Source: Sphingomonas pokkalii
GTDB lineage: Bacteria > Pseudomonadota > Alphaproteobacteria > Sphingomonadales > Sphingomonadaceae
DNA: 64,000 nt
Assembly (NCBI RefSeq): GCF_003096275.1
Contig: NZ_QENQ01000001.1
Location: 3,494,009-3,558,008, forward strand
Reading direction: 5' to 3'
Below are positions 15,767 through 24,768 of the stretch, in pieces (positions within the stretch are counted from its first letter, which is position 1; every line of letters starts with the position of its first letter). Below the pieces are notes generated by a model. That model saw only the letters and a list, made by a program, of their open reading frames with translations, had not been told where the DNA came from and did not search any database. The translations under genes and the position numbers were made by a program.

Positions 15767-18331
15767 ATGAAACACGATCGGGGTTATACGCTCGCCACGC
15801 TATCGGCATGTGCATGGATCGCCGCCACTGCCATCCCGCAGGCCGCGTTCGCGCAGGAAACCGGCGATGCCGCGAAGACCGGCAAGCCGGACGAAATCGT
15901 CGTCACCGCCCGTCTTCGCGAAGAGAATATTCAGACCGTGCCGATCGCGATCACCGCGCTCAGTGCCGAAGACCTGAACGAACGCAACATCGCCAGCCTG
16001 AACGATCTGACCAACTCCACGCCGGGCGTCGCGATCACCACGATTTCGGGCGGCACGCTGACCAACATCTATATTCGCGGCCAGGCGCCGGCCAACACCA
16101 CCAACGACCTGAACGTCGAAGCCAATGTCGGCGTCTTCATCGACGACATCTATCAGACCAGCCGCAACACGATCGACCTCCTTTCGGTGCTCGACGTCGG
16201 CCAGATCGAAATCGCCAAGGGCCCACAAAGCGCGCTGTTCGGGCGTTCCACCTTTGCCGGTGCCATGTCGATCTCCACGCGACGCCCGAGCGAGCGGCTG
16301 GAAGGCAATGTGCAGGCGACCGTGGGCGTGAACGACGACTATCGCCTTCGCGGATCGATCTCGGCACCGATCACCGACACGCTGGCGGTGCGCGTCGCCG
16401 GTGGCTATGTCACCTATGACGGTTTCGGCAAGAACAGCGCCGCGCCGGACGACAATCTTTCCGGCACCGAGAAATATGCCGTCACCGGCGCGCTGGAATT
16501 CCGCCCCACGACGGAATTCACCGCGCGCCTTTCTGCCTTCGCATCGCATTCGGCGACGGAATTGTCGGCGGTCAGCGCCCTGCCGCTGGCATCGTTCAAT
16601 TGCGGATCGGTCAACGCCGCGACCGGCGTGCGCACCATGTATTGCGGCGAGCTGAAGGCGAAGGACGTCAGTTCGATCACCGCCAACGCGCCCGATACCG
16701 TCGCCAATGCGCGCCAGGCGACGTTGAACCTGAACTGGCGGCGCGGCGGCGTATCGGTAACCAGCGTCACCGGCTTTACCGAAGCCGAGAACCGCACCTA
16801 TAACGACTATGATGTTTCGGCCGCCGGCACGGTGTTCGGCGTGTGCACCCTGGGGGCATCCTGTTCGCCGGCGGGCGCCTATACCCGGCTGCAGAACGTC
16901 AACCTGCTGAGTTCGAACCGCGAGCGCGTGCGGACGTTCAGCCAGGAAGTGCGGCTGCAATCCGACAACAATTCGCCGTTCCAGTGGATCTTCGGCGGCA
17001 GTTTCTTCAATTCGCGCATCCCGCTCGCTGCGCTGGGCATTGCCGCCGATCGCACCGGCCTGGCGGCGAACGAACGGCTGGTGCAGGTGAGCCAGACGAC
17101 GGCGCCCGCAGCACAAGGGATCGGCGCCTATGACTTCACCGCGAACCCGTTCCTGACGAACAGCCTGTCGGACGCGCTCTATGCCAGTTACACGGCTGCC
17201 AGCACGCGGACGATGTCGATCTTCGGATCGCTCGGCTATCGGTTGGGCGATGTGCGGTTCGGCGCAGAGGGCCGCTACAATATCGATCGCAAGCGCGCCC
17301 AGGTCTTCTCGACGTCCAACCCGCTCAGCCAGCCCGGCATCAACCCGGTCATCTCCGGCACCACCGTTCCGGCCCCGAGCACCTTCCCGGTGGCGGGAAC
17401 GCCGTTCGCGCGGACTTTCAACAGCTTCACGCCCCGGTTCACCGTCGACTATCGGGCGACGCGCGACATCTTCTTCTATGTGACGGCAGCGAAGGGGGTG
17501 CGTTCGGGCGGTTTCAACACCACCAATCCGGTGAGCGCGACCGGCATCCTGGCGGACGAGGTGGCGTATGAGGAGGAAACGAACTGGACCTATGAAGCGG
17601 GCGTGAAGAGCGAGCTGTTCGATCGCCTGCTGCTGCTCAACGCATCGGTCTATCGCGTCGACTGGACCAACGCGCAGGTTTCGGCGTTCACGCTGAACCC
17701 GACGGCGGTGAACCCCACCCGCATCGTGCGCAACGCCGGCAACATCAAGACGACCGGCTTCGAAGTGCAGAGCGAGCTGCGACCCACCGACTATTTCAAG
17801 CTGGGCGGCAGCCTGGTCTATTCGGATCCGAAGTTCCAGGCCGGCGCCTATGATGCGTCGATCGTCGGGCAGTGCGTGATCGGCACCGGCGCGGCGGCGG
17901 TGGCGGCCCCGGGGTGCCCGCCGGTGATCCTGGTCACCACGCCCAGCGGCACCCGTGCGGTGACCTCGCTGGAAGGCAAGCGTCCGCAGCGTTCGGTGAA
18001 GCTGTCGTGGAACGTCTATGGCGCGGTCGATGTGCCGCTGGGCGATACGTGGCGGTTGTCAGCGCGGGCGGACGTCAGCCACACCGGCGACGCGCCCTAC
18101 AACCTGCCCAACACCGCCTTTTTCGGCGAACGCACGCTGACCAGCGGCCGTATCGCGGTGGAGAATGACCGCTACAGCATCGCGCTGTGGGCCAATAACA
18201 TCTTCGACGTGCTCTATGCCGCCAACGCCATCGGTCAGCCGCGCGCGGGCGTGCCGTTCGCCTTCAGCGTGCCCGAAATCTACCAGGGCGAGGGCCGGCG
18301 TGTCGGGCTGACGGTCGGCGCGAAATTCTGA
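15767..18331 (+). CDS. TonB-dependent outer-membrane receptor
   Basis: This 854-residue outer-membrane transporter has a signal peptide (ending near AAFAQ), a plug domain beginning PDEIVVTARLREENIQ and a long beta-barrel with alternating aromatic and polar residues. It ends ...GLTVGAKF, with the terminal Phe typical of barrel proteins. AGGGAGGG lies seven bases upstream of the ATG. Sphingomonads use such receptors for a wide range of organic substrates besides iron complexes. No FecR/sigma pair is adjacent, and it lies among catabolic genes, so import of the pathway substrate is likely. A rho-independent terminator follows directly. Confidence 0.95.
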   Translation: MKHDRGYTLATLSACAWIAATAIPQAAFAQETGDAAKTGKPDEIVVTARLREENIQTVPIAITALSAEDLNERNIASLNDLTNSTPGVAITTISGGTLTNIYIRGQAPANTTNDLNVEANVGVFIDDIYQTSRNTIDLLSVLDVGQIEIAKGPQSALFGRSTFAGAMSISTRRPSERLEGNVQATVGVNDDYRLRGSISAPITDTLAVRVAGGYVTYDGFGKNSAAPDDNLSGTEKYAVTGALEFRPTTEFTARLSAFASHSATELSAVSALPLASFNCGSVNAATGVRTMYCGELKAKDVSSITANAPDTVANARQATLNLNWRRGGVSVTSVTGFTEAENRTYNDYDVSAAGTVFGVCTLGASCSPAGAYTRLQNVNLLSSNRERVRTFSQEVRLQSDNNSPFQWIFGGSFFNSRIPLAALGIAADRTGLAANERLVQVSQTTAPAAQGIGAYDFTANPFLTNSLSDALYASYTAASTRTMSIFGSLGYRLGDVRFGAEGRYNIDRKRAQVFSTSNPLSQPGINPVISGTTVPAPSTFPVAGTPFARTFNSFTPRFTVDYRATRDIFFYVTAAKGVRSGGFNTTNPVSATGILADEVAYEEETNWTYEAGVKSELFDRLLLLNASVYRVDWTNAQVSAFTLNPTAVNPTRIVRNAGNIKTTGFEVQSELRPTDYFKLGGSLVYSDPKFQAGAYDASIVGQCVIGTGAAAVAAPGCPPVILVTTPSGTRAVTSLEGKRPQRSVKLSWNVYGAVDVPLGDTWRLSARADVSHTGDAPYNLPNTAFFGERTLTSGRIAVENDRYSIALWANNIFDVLYAANAIGQPRAGVPFAFSVPEIYQGEGRRVGLTVGAKF

Positions 18332-18350
18332 TTGCTGCGAGTATCGCGAG

Positions 18351-18374
18351 GGGGCCGGGAAACCGGCCCCTTTT
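18351..18374 (+). terminator. Rho-independent terminator after the TonB receptor
   Basis: GGGGCCGG, loop GAAA, CCGGCCCC, then TTTT. The eight-base-pair perfect stem lies 20 bases after the receptor stop and just before the DUF1838-like gene, so the latter probably depends partly on read-through or on its own promoter. Confidence 0.9.
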
Positions 18375-18394
18375 GCGTTGGAGGGAGAGGTTCG

Positions 18395-19441
18395 ATGCTG
18401 TTCGAGACGATGCACAACGCCGTGTCGCGGCGGTCCGCGCTGGGTTTTCTGGGAATGGGGGCGGCGGCCGGGATGGTGCCGCCGGTCGGCGCCGCCGCGG
18501 CCCCGCAGTCGCGCAATCCGCATCTTCGCCCGCTCGATGTGATGGACCCGCGCGAGAATCTGTACGGCTTCGCCAAGCTGTGGGGGACGATCGGGCCGAA
18601 GGCGGTGAAGTCCGGCTATTACGGTGTGCAATATGCGATCGTCGGGTCGAAGCGCGCGGTGCCGATGTTCGGCTATTATGGCTTCGGTAACAACCGCAAC
18701 ATCCTGCAGCCGGACGGTTCGGTGAAGGTGCTGGGCAAGGAATGCGGCTATTTCACCGACCTGCACACGGGCGAGATCATCGACGTGTGGGACAATCCCT
18801 GGACCGGCGAGAAATGCGAGGTGTTTCCCTTCCTCAACGATCGCTGGCGCGGCACGCTGGGCCTGGAGCAGAAGGTGTTCAAGGTCGGCGACAGCGAGAC
18901 GGTGAACAACGACATGGGCAAGGGCAAGGCCGCCAAGGGCGCGCCGTTCCTTCTGCCGTGGCACCGCGTGGGCGACCAGTATCTGCTCGGTTGGGACTAT
19001 GCCCATGAATATACCAACCCCGTGACGCCGGAGGGCTGGCCCAAGGCCTCTACCGGTCGGCGGGTCAATCCGTCCGAGCATTTCACCGTGTTCACGCCGA
19101 CTGCCGAGATCGACGACCGCAGCCTGGCCTCCGCGCGCTTCCATGCCGGCTTCACGCGCCAGGGGCCGTGGTGGCCGTGGATGAAAATGGGGCAGAGCGG
19201 CGTCGAGGGGGTGCTGATGGGCCGGATGTTCAGCTACAAGATCACCGGCACCGAGGAGGATATTCCGAAGGTTGTCCTCAAGCGGGTCGAGCGCGATCGC
19301 CCCGATCTGCTGGAAGAGCCGACCGACGGGCCCGACGAAGGCGTACGCGGCACGCTCGAGGCCTATGCCGAGGACGTGCCGCCGGAAGCGCCGGGCTATG
19401 TCTCGCCGCTGGCTGAGGCACGCAAGCAGAAGGGCCGCTGA
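18395..19441 (+). CDS. DUF1838-like exported protein 1
   Basis: This 348-residue protein of unknown function has a Tat-like signal (SRRSALGFLGMGAAAG) in the first 35 residues. The mature part is rich in Trp, Tyr and Gly: GYFTDLHTGEIIDVWDNPWTGEKCE, FTVFTPTAEIDD, and QGPWWPWMKMGQSG near the C-terminus. The order of these blocks matches what I recall of the DUF1838 family. Two more distant paralogues, at 22847 and 23857, share a middle stretch (DLxTGE..., NP[WY]T...EK) and a late block ending in WxPWMxM. No catalytic motif is evident. The Tat signal implies folding, and perhaps cofactor loading, before export. A terminator follows. Confidence 0.7.
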   Translation: MLFETMHNAVSRRSALGFLGMGAAAGMVPPVGAAAAPQSRNPHLRPLDVMDPRENLYGFAKLWGTIGPKAVKSGYYGVQYAIVGSKRAVPMFGYYGFGNNRNILQPDGSVKVLGKECGYFTDLHTGEIIDVWDNPWTGEKCEVFPFLNDRWRGTLGLEQKVFKVGDSETVNNDMGKGKAAKGAPFLLPWHRVGDQYLLGWDYAHEYTNPVTPEGWPKASTGRRVNPSEHFTVFTPTAEIDDRSLASARFHAGFTRQGPWWPWMKMGQSGVEGVLMGRMFSYKITGTEEDIPKVVLKRVERDRPDLLEEPTDGPDEGVRGTLEAYAEDVPPEAPGYVSPLAEARKQKGR

Positions 19442-19453
19442 GGCGGATGGAAA

Positions 19454-19491
19454 TGGGGGCGCCCACCGCCTGGTGGACGCCCCCATTTTTT
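19454..19491. terminator. Terminator between convergent genes
   Basis: A long hairpin with TGGGGGCGCCCACC pairs with GGTGGACGCCCCCA around a GCCT loop (one mismatch), followed by six Ts. It ends the DUF1838-like gene and lies two bases from the stop of the opposing gene. Confidence 0.88.
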
Positions 19492-19492
19492 A

Positions 19493-20023
19493 TCAGTTCT
19501 TCGGGGCCGAATGGTCGGTGAAGTTTTGCCAGTCCGGCGTGATGAACTTTTCGTCGATCAGCGTGCGCTGGTAGCAGATGCCGTCGCGGAACCACTGCCA
19601 GGTGCGAGCGCGGTGGGTGCGCGCGTCGTTGTTCTGGATCATCTCGTACAAATAGATGCCCGGCTCGTTCTTGCGCACCCAGTTGAGGCAGGTGGAGCGG
19701 CCGAAATCGTCGGGCTGCATGTGCGCGGCCCAGCCCTTGATCAGATCATTGTCCCACCAGATACGGCCGTTCTCGTACCAGGCCGGGAAGTCGCGCGTTT
19801 CGGTGCGGCCGTCTTCCCAGAAATAATAGTTGGTCTGGTGATACCGATCGACGCCGCCTTCATCGGTGAACAGGCGGCAGATCAGCCGCGACCGATGCTG
19901 GTCGATCAGCGCGCCGGTGGAGGCGTCGTAATAGCGATACCAGCCTTCCCACACGCCCTCGTTGCTGGCAAGGATCGGCATCGCTTCGCGGACGCCGGGT
20001 TTGTTCAGTTCGTCGATCATCAT
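19493..20023 (-). CDS. Conserved hypothetical protein, possibly lipocalin-like
   Basis: This 176-residue protein has no signal peptide and no enzyme motif that I recognise. It is rich in Trp and Tyr: NEGVWEGWYRYYDA, DRYHQTNYYFWEDG, ENGRIWWDNDLIKGW, and it ends with RTWQWFRDGICYQRTLIDE. The repeated short aromatic strands suggest a small beta-barrel (calycin or DUF3598-like), which may bind a hydrophobic ligand. The ATG has GGGAG upstream. It is the last gene of a minus-strand unit after the VAO-type flavoprotein and an MDR reductase, so it may handle their substrate. Function unknown. Confidence 0.65.
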   Translation of the reverse strand: MMIDELNKPGVREAMPILASNEGVWEGWYRYYDASTGALIDQHRSRLICRLFTDEGGVDRYHQTNYYFWEDGRTETRDFPAWYENGRIWWDNDLIKGWAAHMQPDDFGRSTCLNWVRKNEPGIYLYEMIQNNDARTHRARTWQWFRDGICYQRTLIDEKFITPDWQNFTDHSAPKN

Positions 20024-20042
20024 CTATCTCCCGCAGAAAAAT

Positions 20043-21044
20043 TCACAGAGAAACCATCACCTTGCCCATCGATTGGCCGGACAGGAGCCATTCGACGGCA
20101 TCGTGGATCGAATCGAGGCCGTCGAATGGCCGCGCATCGCGGGTGACGGCGATCTGGCCCCCGGCATGCAGCGCGAACAGTTTCGCGCGGGCCGGTGCCC
20201 AATGGTCGGTCAGCAGCCCGTTCATGAAGCCGCGGACGGAGACGCCCTTGTAGTAGATGGAATGGGCGATGCGCGGGCCGGTGACGATCTCCGGCTTGCC
20301 GTCCAGATCCGCCGCCGCGCCCGCGACGACCAGCCGCCCGTGCGGCGCCATATTGGCGAGGAACGCATCGAAGATCGCGCCGCTGACCGTGTCGATCGCC
20401 ACGTCGATCCCGCGCGGTGCCTCGTCCCGCAGCACGGCGGCGACATCCTCGCGGCGATAGTCGATCACCCGGTGGGCGCCGATCGCGCGCAGGAAATCGC
20501 CCTTCGCCTGGCCCCCGGCGACCGCGAACACGGTGCAGCCGCGCAGCAGGGCGAGCTGGACCAGCAGGTGCCCCAAGCCTCCGGCCGCGGCGGAGATCGC
20601 CACTGTCTCGCCGTCCCGCACCTGACCGATATGTTCGAGCGCAAGCAAGGCGGATACCCCGGTGGAGGTAAGGGCAAGCATGTCCGCGGTGGCGTCGGGC
20701 ACCGACACGAATTCGCTTGCCGGGCCGACCGCGACTTCGCGATAGCCCCGACCGAAGCGCGTGGTGACGACCGGATCGCCCAGTTCCAGCCCGGTCACGT
20801 CTTCGCCGATCGACTCGACGACCCCCAATGCTTCGACACCCGTGAAGCTGGGCAGCGGGATGCGGACATAGTCGACGGCATTGCGGGCGATCTGGGTATC
20901 GAAGATGCCGTTGACGCCGCAGAACCGGTTGCGCACCCGGATCTCGCCCGGCGCGGGCGCAGCTTCCGGCAGCGTGATGGTTTCGCACGCCGCGCGGAAG
21001 GTATCGGCAAAGCGCTGCAACTGGATCGCGCGATACGCGCTCAT
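20043..21044 (-). CDS. MDR-superfamily quinone oxidoreductase-like protein
   Basis: This is a 333-residue NAD(P)H-dependent reductase. The N-terminal GroES-like domain (CGVNGIFDTQIARN, PLPSFTGVEALGVVESIG) is followed by a Rossmann domain with ISAAAGGLGHLLVQLALLRG. There are no structural-zinc cysteines. It resembles zeta-crystallin/prostaglandin-reductase-like enzymes that reduce quinones or enones. The start overlaps the stop of the VAO-type flavoprotein gene (ATGA), so the two are coupled; it may reduce a quinone methide or enone made by that oxidase. This role is inference. Confidence 0.82.
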   Translation of the reverse strand: MSAYRAIQLQRFADTFRAACETITLPEAAPAPGEIRVRNRFCGVNGIFDTQIARNAVDYVRIPLPSFTGVEALGVVESIGEDVTGLELGDPVVTTRFGRGYREVAVGPASEFVSVPDATADMLALTSTGVSALLALEHIGQVRDGETVAISAAAGGLGHLLVQLALLRGCTVFAVAGGQAKGDFLRAIGAHRVIDYRREDVAAVLRDEAPRGIDVAIDTVSGAIFDAFLANMAPHGRLVVAGAAADLDGKPEIVTGPRIAHSIYYKGVSVRGFMNGLLTDHWAPARAKLFALHAGGQIAVTRDARPFDGLDSIHDAVEWLLSGQSMGKVMVSL

Positions 21045-22651
21045 GCCGGGAAGCCGAGCGCGCCGGGATTGAGGATGCCGTGTGGGTCCAGTTCCGCCTT
21101 CACCGCATCGAGCAGCCCGCGCGAGGCGTCGTCGCGGCTTTCGCGATAGGGATAGGTGCGCGCGACCTGAAAATGCGCGCAGCCATAGCGGGCGGCGATA
21201 TCCTTGAACGCGTTGCGCGCATCGTTCACCACGGCCGTCGCCGCCGGATTGGCGGGCAGCTGCGGCAGGCGGGCCAGGTGCGCCGGCTCGACCATCGATT
21301 TGTGCACCGGGCGATAGGCTTCAGGCCAGTAGAAGACCGGCTCCACCGTGATCGCATTGGTCGACAGCGAGGTGAACAAATAGCCGTAATGCACGCCGTT
21401 GGCCTCGAAAAGGTCCTTGCGGCTGGCGAACATCGCGTCGATCTCGTCGAACATCGCCGGGGCGGTGGAAAGCGAGGCGTGACCGTGCACCGATACCCAG
21501 GCCTCGCCCTTGGGGCCGAGGATGGAGTTGGGTTCGGGGAAAGGCTGGGCGCGCATCACCTTGGCGATGGTGTTCTCGATCTCGGCGCCGTCCCCGGCCG
21601 CGACGATGGCGCGGATCGCGGCCATGTCGGAGGCGACCCCTTCCTTCGACCGGCCTTCGGTCATCACATGGAGCGGATATTCCTCCTCCTCGATGAAGTT
21701 GCGGCCGGCAAACGCGACCTTGGCGGCGGAAAGCAGCCCCTTGCCGAGGTTCTTCTGCTTGCCGATCACCGCGCCCAGCGTCTTCACGTCGGACAGCAGC
21801 GACTGGCGCTGCAGCCGCACCCTGGTGAGGCCGGGGTCGAAGGCGCACATCTCCGACGAGAGTTCGGCGCGCGTAATCTCTGCCATCGCGCGCAGCATCT
21901 GCGCACCGGTCTTGAACGAGAAGGAGGCATAGTCCTCGAATGCCGGCGTGCGGATCAGACGCAGCGTCAGTTCCGCCTTCACGCCCAACGTGCCGCTGTC
22001 GCCGCAGAACAGGCCGGCGAGATCGGGGCCGAAGTGACGGTAAAAGGGGTTGTTTCCTTCCAGGCCGCGCGCGCCCGTTTTCAGGATGCGGCCGTCGCCG
22101 GTAACGATGGTGAGGGCAACGAGGCTCTCGCTGCTGGTGCCGTAGCGCGCGCCACCCCACATCGCGTTGTTCTGGGACATCCCGCCGCCGACGGTGGAGT
22201 AGAGCCCGGAAAACGGCCCCCAGAACGGCGTGCGCAGCCCGTGCGGCGCGAGCGCCTTGCGCAGATCGGACCAGCTGCAGCCGGCCTCGACCGTCACCAC
22301 CATGTCGTCGGGGTCGATGTGCAGCACCCGGTTCATCCGGCGCATGTCGATCGACAGCGTGCGATCGTTGGCGGGCAGATAGCCGCCGGTATAGCTCATC
22401 CCCGCCCCGCGCGGCGCGATCGCCACGCGCGCGTCTGCCGCTGCGGCGACCACGGCGCGCAGTTCCTCCAGCGACCCCGGCGCGGCGATCAGCGCGGCAA
22501 GGTGCGGCGACTTCTGCCAGATATCCTCGCTGACCAGCGCCAGCGAATCATGATCGTCCAGGACATGATCGGTGCCGACAATGGCACCCAGCGTGTCGCG
22601 CAGATCGGCGATGGTCGAATTGGAAAGCGATGCCAGCGCATCCGTCTGCAT
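21041..22651 (-). CDS. FAD-binding oxidoreductase, VAO/PCMH family
   Basis: This 536-residue flavoprotein has an N-terminal FAD_binding_4 domain (IAPRGAGMSYTGGYLP, STVGGGMSQNNAMWG, GDSGTLGVKAELTLRL) and a C-terminal FAD-oxidase domain ending in LDPHGILNPGALGF. This is the vanillyl-alcohol oxidase/p-cresol methylhydroxylase architecture; such enzymes oxidise para-alkylphenols or 2-hydroxy acids. A c-type cytochrome gene lies 2.1 kb away (24769-25197), as for methylhydroxylases that pass electrons to cytochrome c. The start at 22651 has an AGAGGGA site; the frame is open far upstream but that part is antisense to another gene. A paralogue is at the right end of the window. Confidence 0.87.
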   Translation of the reverse strand: MQTDALASLSNSTIADLRDTLGAIVGTDHVLDDHDSLALVSEDIWQKSPHLAALIAAPGSLEELRAVVAAAADARVAIAPRGAGMSYTGGYLPANDRTLSIDMRRMNRVLHIDPDDMVVTVEAGCSWSDLRKALAPHGLRTPFWGPFSGLYSTVGGGMSQNNAMWGGARYGTSSESLVALTIVTGDGRILKTGARGLEGNNPFYRHFGPDLAGLFCGDSGTLGVKAELTLRLIRTPAFEDYASFSFKTGAQMLRAMAEITRAELSSEMCAFDPGLTRVRLQRQSLLSDVKTLGAVIGKQKNLGKGLLSAAKVAFAGRNFIEEEEYPLHVMTEGRSKEGVASDMAAIRAIVAAGDGAEIENTIAKVMRAQPFPEPNSILGPKGEAWVSVHGHASLSTAPAMFDEIDAMFASRKDLFEANGVHYGYLFTSLSTNAITVEPVFYWPEAYRPVHKSMVEPAHLARLPQLPANPAATAVVNDARNAFKDIAARYGCAHFQVARTYPYRESRDDASRGLLDAVKAELDPHGILNPGALGFPA

Positions 22652-22749
22652 GTCTGTCCCTCTCTGGGTTGGGCCGGCGGGTTTCCCTGCCTTGGATTCG
22701 ACAGGACAATTGAGCGGTGCGCGCGGCATTGCGTCACGCATTCGGGGCG

Positions 22750-22768
22750 CTATCCGTTGTGCGGATAG
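22750..22768. promoter_or_regulatory. Candidate operator B between VAO flavoprotein and DUF1838-like 2
   Basis: CTATCCG-TTGTG-CGGATAG is a perfect seven-base inverted repeat in the centre of the 195-base divergent region. It shares TCCGTTG and GCGGATAG with the element at 936-954. An IclR-type dimer could bind here; this is inferred only. Confidence 0.5.
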
Positions 22769-22846
22769 GCCCGGACGAGCGGATGACTCGGCCATCAGGG
22801 GTGAGGCAGCTTGGGCGGTGATAGAGATACCCCTGGGAGAAGCGCG

Positions 22847-23842
22847 ATGAAGACGGGTTTTACACGGCGCGAGGGACTGGGCCTGATGGGCGCGGCGATG
22901 GGCGTGGCGGCGGCACCGGCGCTGGCCGCGGCCCCCAAGCCTGGTTTCCAGACCACGATCGACTTCAAGGATCCTAAGTGGAACCGCGACACCTTTGCCC
23001 GGCTGGACGGCGATCTGGATACGTCCAAGGAGAAATGCGGCTGGATCAAGGGCACGGCGTACGGCGTGCGTGAGAATGAGCGCGTCCGCCCGCTGTTCAA
23101 GGTCGAAGGCTTCAGCTTTACCCGCCTGAAGAAGTTGGAAGACGGCAGCTATCGCAAGATGCTGCGAGAAGTGGTGTTCTACCGCGACCTGAAGACCGGC
23201 GAGATTATGAAGCGCTGGCTGAACCCCTATACCAATGAAAAGGTGCCGGTGGTTCCGATCGCCAATGATCCGTTCAACTTCACGATCAGCGAATTCGCGC
23301 CGGAGCCGCCGTCCTATGGCGGGCTCAACAAGGACAAGCCGCCGCGCCAGCCGCTGCTGCTCGACTGGAGCGAGGATGGCGAGGGCAATATCCTGCTCAA
23401 CACCGCCATCGACCTGTTCTACCCGAACGCGCTGGTCCCGGAGAAATGGGTGCGCGAATCTTCGGGGCCGATGAACCGGGTTTCGGAATATTTCACCTAT
23501 TTCATGAAGCGCGCCGACGTTGTGAACCCGCGGCTGACGCACATCCCGCATGTCGGTTCGTGGTCGCGGATCACGCCCTGGCTGCCCTGGATGCTGATGG
23601 GGCAGGCGCCGGGCCATATCAGCTATGTCTGCAACTATGGTTCGGAGCCGAAGGGCGAGAAGGGGCTTTCCCCCGACGTCGTGGCTGCTGCGCGCGCGAT
23701 GGACGAGAAGTGGCTGCATGCGCCGACCGAGGATTATGGCCCGTCCTATTCCAGCCTCGAAAACTATGCCCGTTTCCAGAAGCCGGCGCCGGTGCCCGAG
23801 GGCTGGACCCCGCCGCAGCCGCCCGCCGCGATCAAGCGCTGA
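22847..23842 (+). CDS. DUF1838-like exported protein 2
   Basis: This is a 331-residue protein with a Tat-like signal (TRREGLGLMGAAMGVAAAP, cleavage near ALAAAP). Conserved blocks shared with its neighbours are YRDLKTGEIMKRWLNPYTNEK, a mid-protein EYFTYF segment and ITPWLPWMLMGQAPGH near the C-terminus. The ending is proline-rich. The next gene, another paralogue, begins 14 bases downstream, so they are co-transcribed, away from the VAO-type flavoprotein. No active site is evident. A periplasmic enzyme or binding protein for the same aromatic or lipophilic substrate is plausible but unproven. Confidence 0.7.
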   Translation: MKTGFTRREGLGLMGAAMGVAAAPALAAAPKPGFQTTIDFKDPKWNRDTFARLDGDLDTSKEKCGWIKGTAYGVRENERVRPLFKVEGFSFTRLKKLEDGSYRKMLREVVFYRDLKTGEIMKRWLNPYTNEKVPVVPIANDPFNFTISEFAPEPPSYGGLNKDKPPRQPLLLDWSEDGEGNILLNTAIDLFYPNALVPEKWVRESSGPMNRVSEYFTYFMKRADVVNPRLTHIPHVGSWSRITPWLPWMLMGQAPGHISYVCNYGSEPKGEKGLSPDVVAAARAMDEKWLHAPTEDYGPSYSSLENYARFQKPAPVPEGWTPPQPPAAIKR

Positions 23843-23856
23843 AGCAGGGGGACACC

Positions 23857-24702
23857 ATGTCTGGAATCGACCGCCGTGGGGCATTGGGACTGATCGGCGT
23901 CGGCGCGCTTGCGGCGGCGGCACCGCCTGCTGCGGCGGCGCGGACGCTGGATGTGCAATCGCCAGCAGGCAAGCTGCTCGCCTATATCCTGATGCGCGGG
24001 GCGCTCGATGAGCGGCTGGTGATCAGTTACATCAGCGGCTGTTATTTCGGGGTGGTCGATTCCGAGGTGACGCCGCTGTGGGACGTGATCGGCGTGACCT
24101 TCACCCGCTATCGGGCGCGCGCCGATGGCGGGTTCGACGTGTTCAGCGGGGAGATCGCGCATTTCCTGGACCCCAAGACGGGGGAGGCGCCGGGCGAGTT
24201 CCTGATCCCCTATACCGGCAAGATCGCCAAGGATCCGCGCACCAATTTGCCGCCGTCGCGCTATGCGATCCTGCCCGATTTGCAGCTGCAATTCTCGCGG
24301 GTGCTGCCGGGCATGGTATCGGATCATCATGTCCGCGATCCCGAAGTGCGCGGCGACGATATCTGGTTCACCGACGTCACGCGCACCCAGGCGCCGATCC
24401 CCGGCGCGCCCAAGCCTTTCCGCTACAGCGAAACCGTGTCGATGCACGCGCGCGTTTCCGATCTGCTGAAGCCCGGCGTGAAGCGGGTGCCGGCCGAATC
24501 GAACTTCACCAACTTTGTCGACTGGCGGCCGTGGATGAACATGGCCGGGCATCCCGGCCATCTGAGCGCGGTGGGGAATGGCCGTTTCGGCGTGACCATG
24601 GCGGACCTGCCCGAACGCTGGACCAAGGCGACGCGGGAGAAGTGGCCGGAGATACTGGAGAATCCAGGCGGGTTGCTCGATCCGATCTACAAGCCCGCCT
24701 GA
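23857..24702 (+). CDS. DUF1838-like exported protein 3
   Basis: This is a 281-residue paralogue, the shortest of the three. The signal is Tat-like (DRRGALGLIGVGALAAAAPP). The core shows HFLDPKTGEAPGEFLIPYTG, a VSMHARVSDLL segment, and FVDWRPWMNMAGHPGHL, matching the order of conserved blocks in the other two copies. It is tandem with copy 2 and followed by a strong two-way terminator. Sequence divergence among the three copies is high, so they are probably not recent duplicates and may differ in substrate. Confidence 0.7.
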   Translation: MSGIDRRGALGLIGVGALAAAAPPAAAARTLDVQSPAGKLLAYILMRGALDERLVISYISGCYFGVVDSEVTPLWDVIGVTFTRYRARADGGFDVFSGEIAHFLDPKTGEAPGEFLIPYTGKIAKDPRTNLPPSRYAILPDLQLQFSRVLPGMVSDHHVRDPEVRGDDIWFTDVTRTQAPIPGAPKPFRYSETVSMHARVSDLLKPGVKRVPAESNFTNFVDWRPWMNMAGHPGHLSAVGNGRFGVTMADLPERWTKATREKWPEILENPGGLLDPIYKPA

Positions 24703-24712
24703 TCGGCGCGCG

Positions 24713-24753
24713 AAAAAGGGGCCGGATCGCGATCGACGATCCGGCCCCTTTTT
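24713..24753. terminator. Bidirectional rho-independent terminator
   Basis: A perfect 17-base-pair hairpin, AAAAAGGGGCCGGATCG against CGATCCGGCCCCTTTTT, with a seven-base loop. The A run on one side and the T run on the other let it serve both the DUF1838-like gene and the opposing cytochrome gene. Confidence 0.93.
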
Positions 24754-24768
24754 GTCGTCCAGCGGCGA

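Noticed and set aside
22652..23923. Upstream extension of the VAO flavoprotein frame
   Set aside because: It crosses the divergent promoter and runs antisense to DUF1838-like 2. The ATG at 22651 has a ribosome site and fits the family start.
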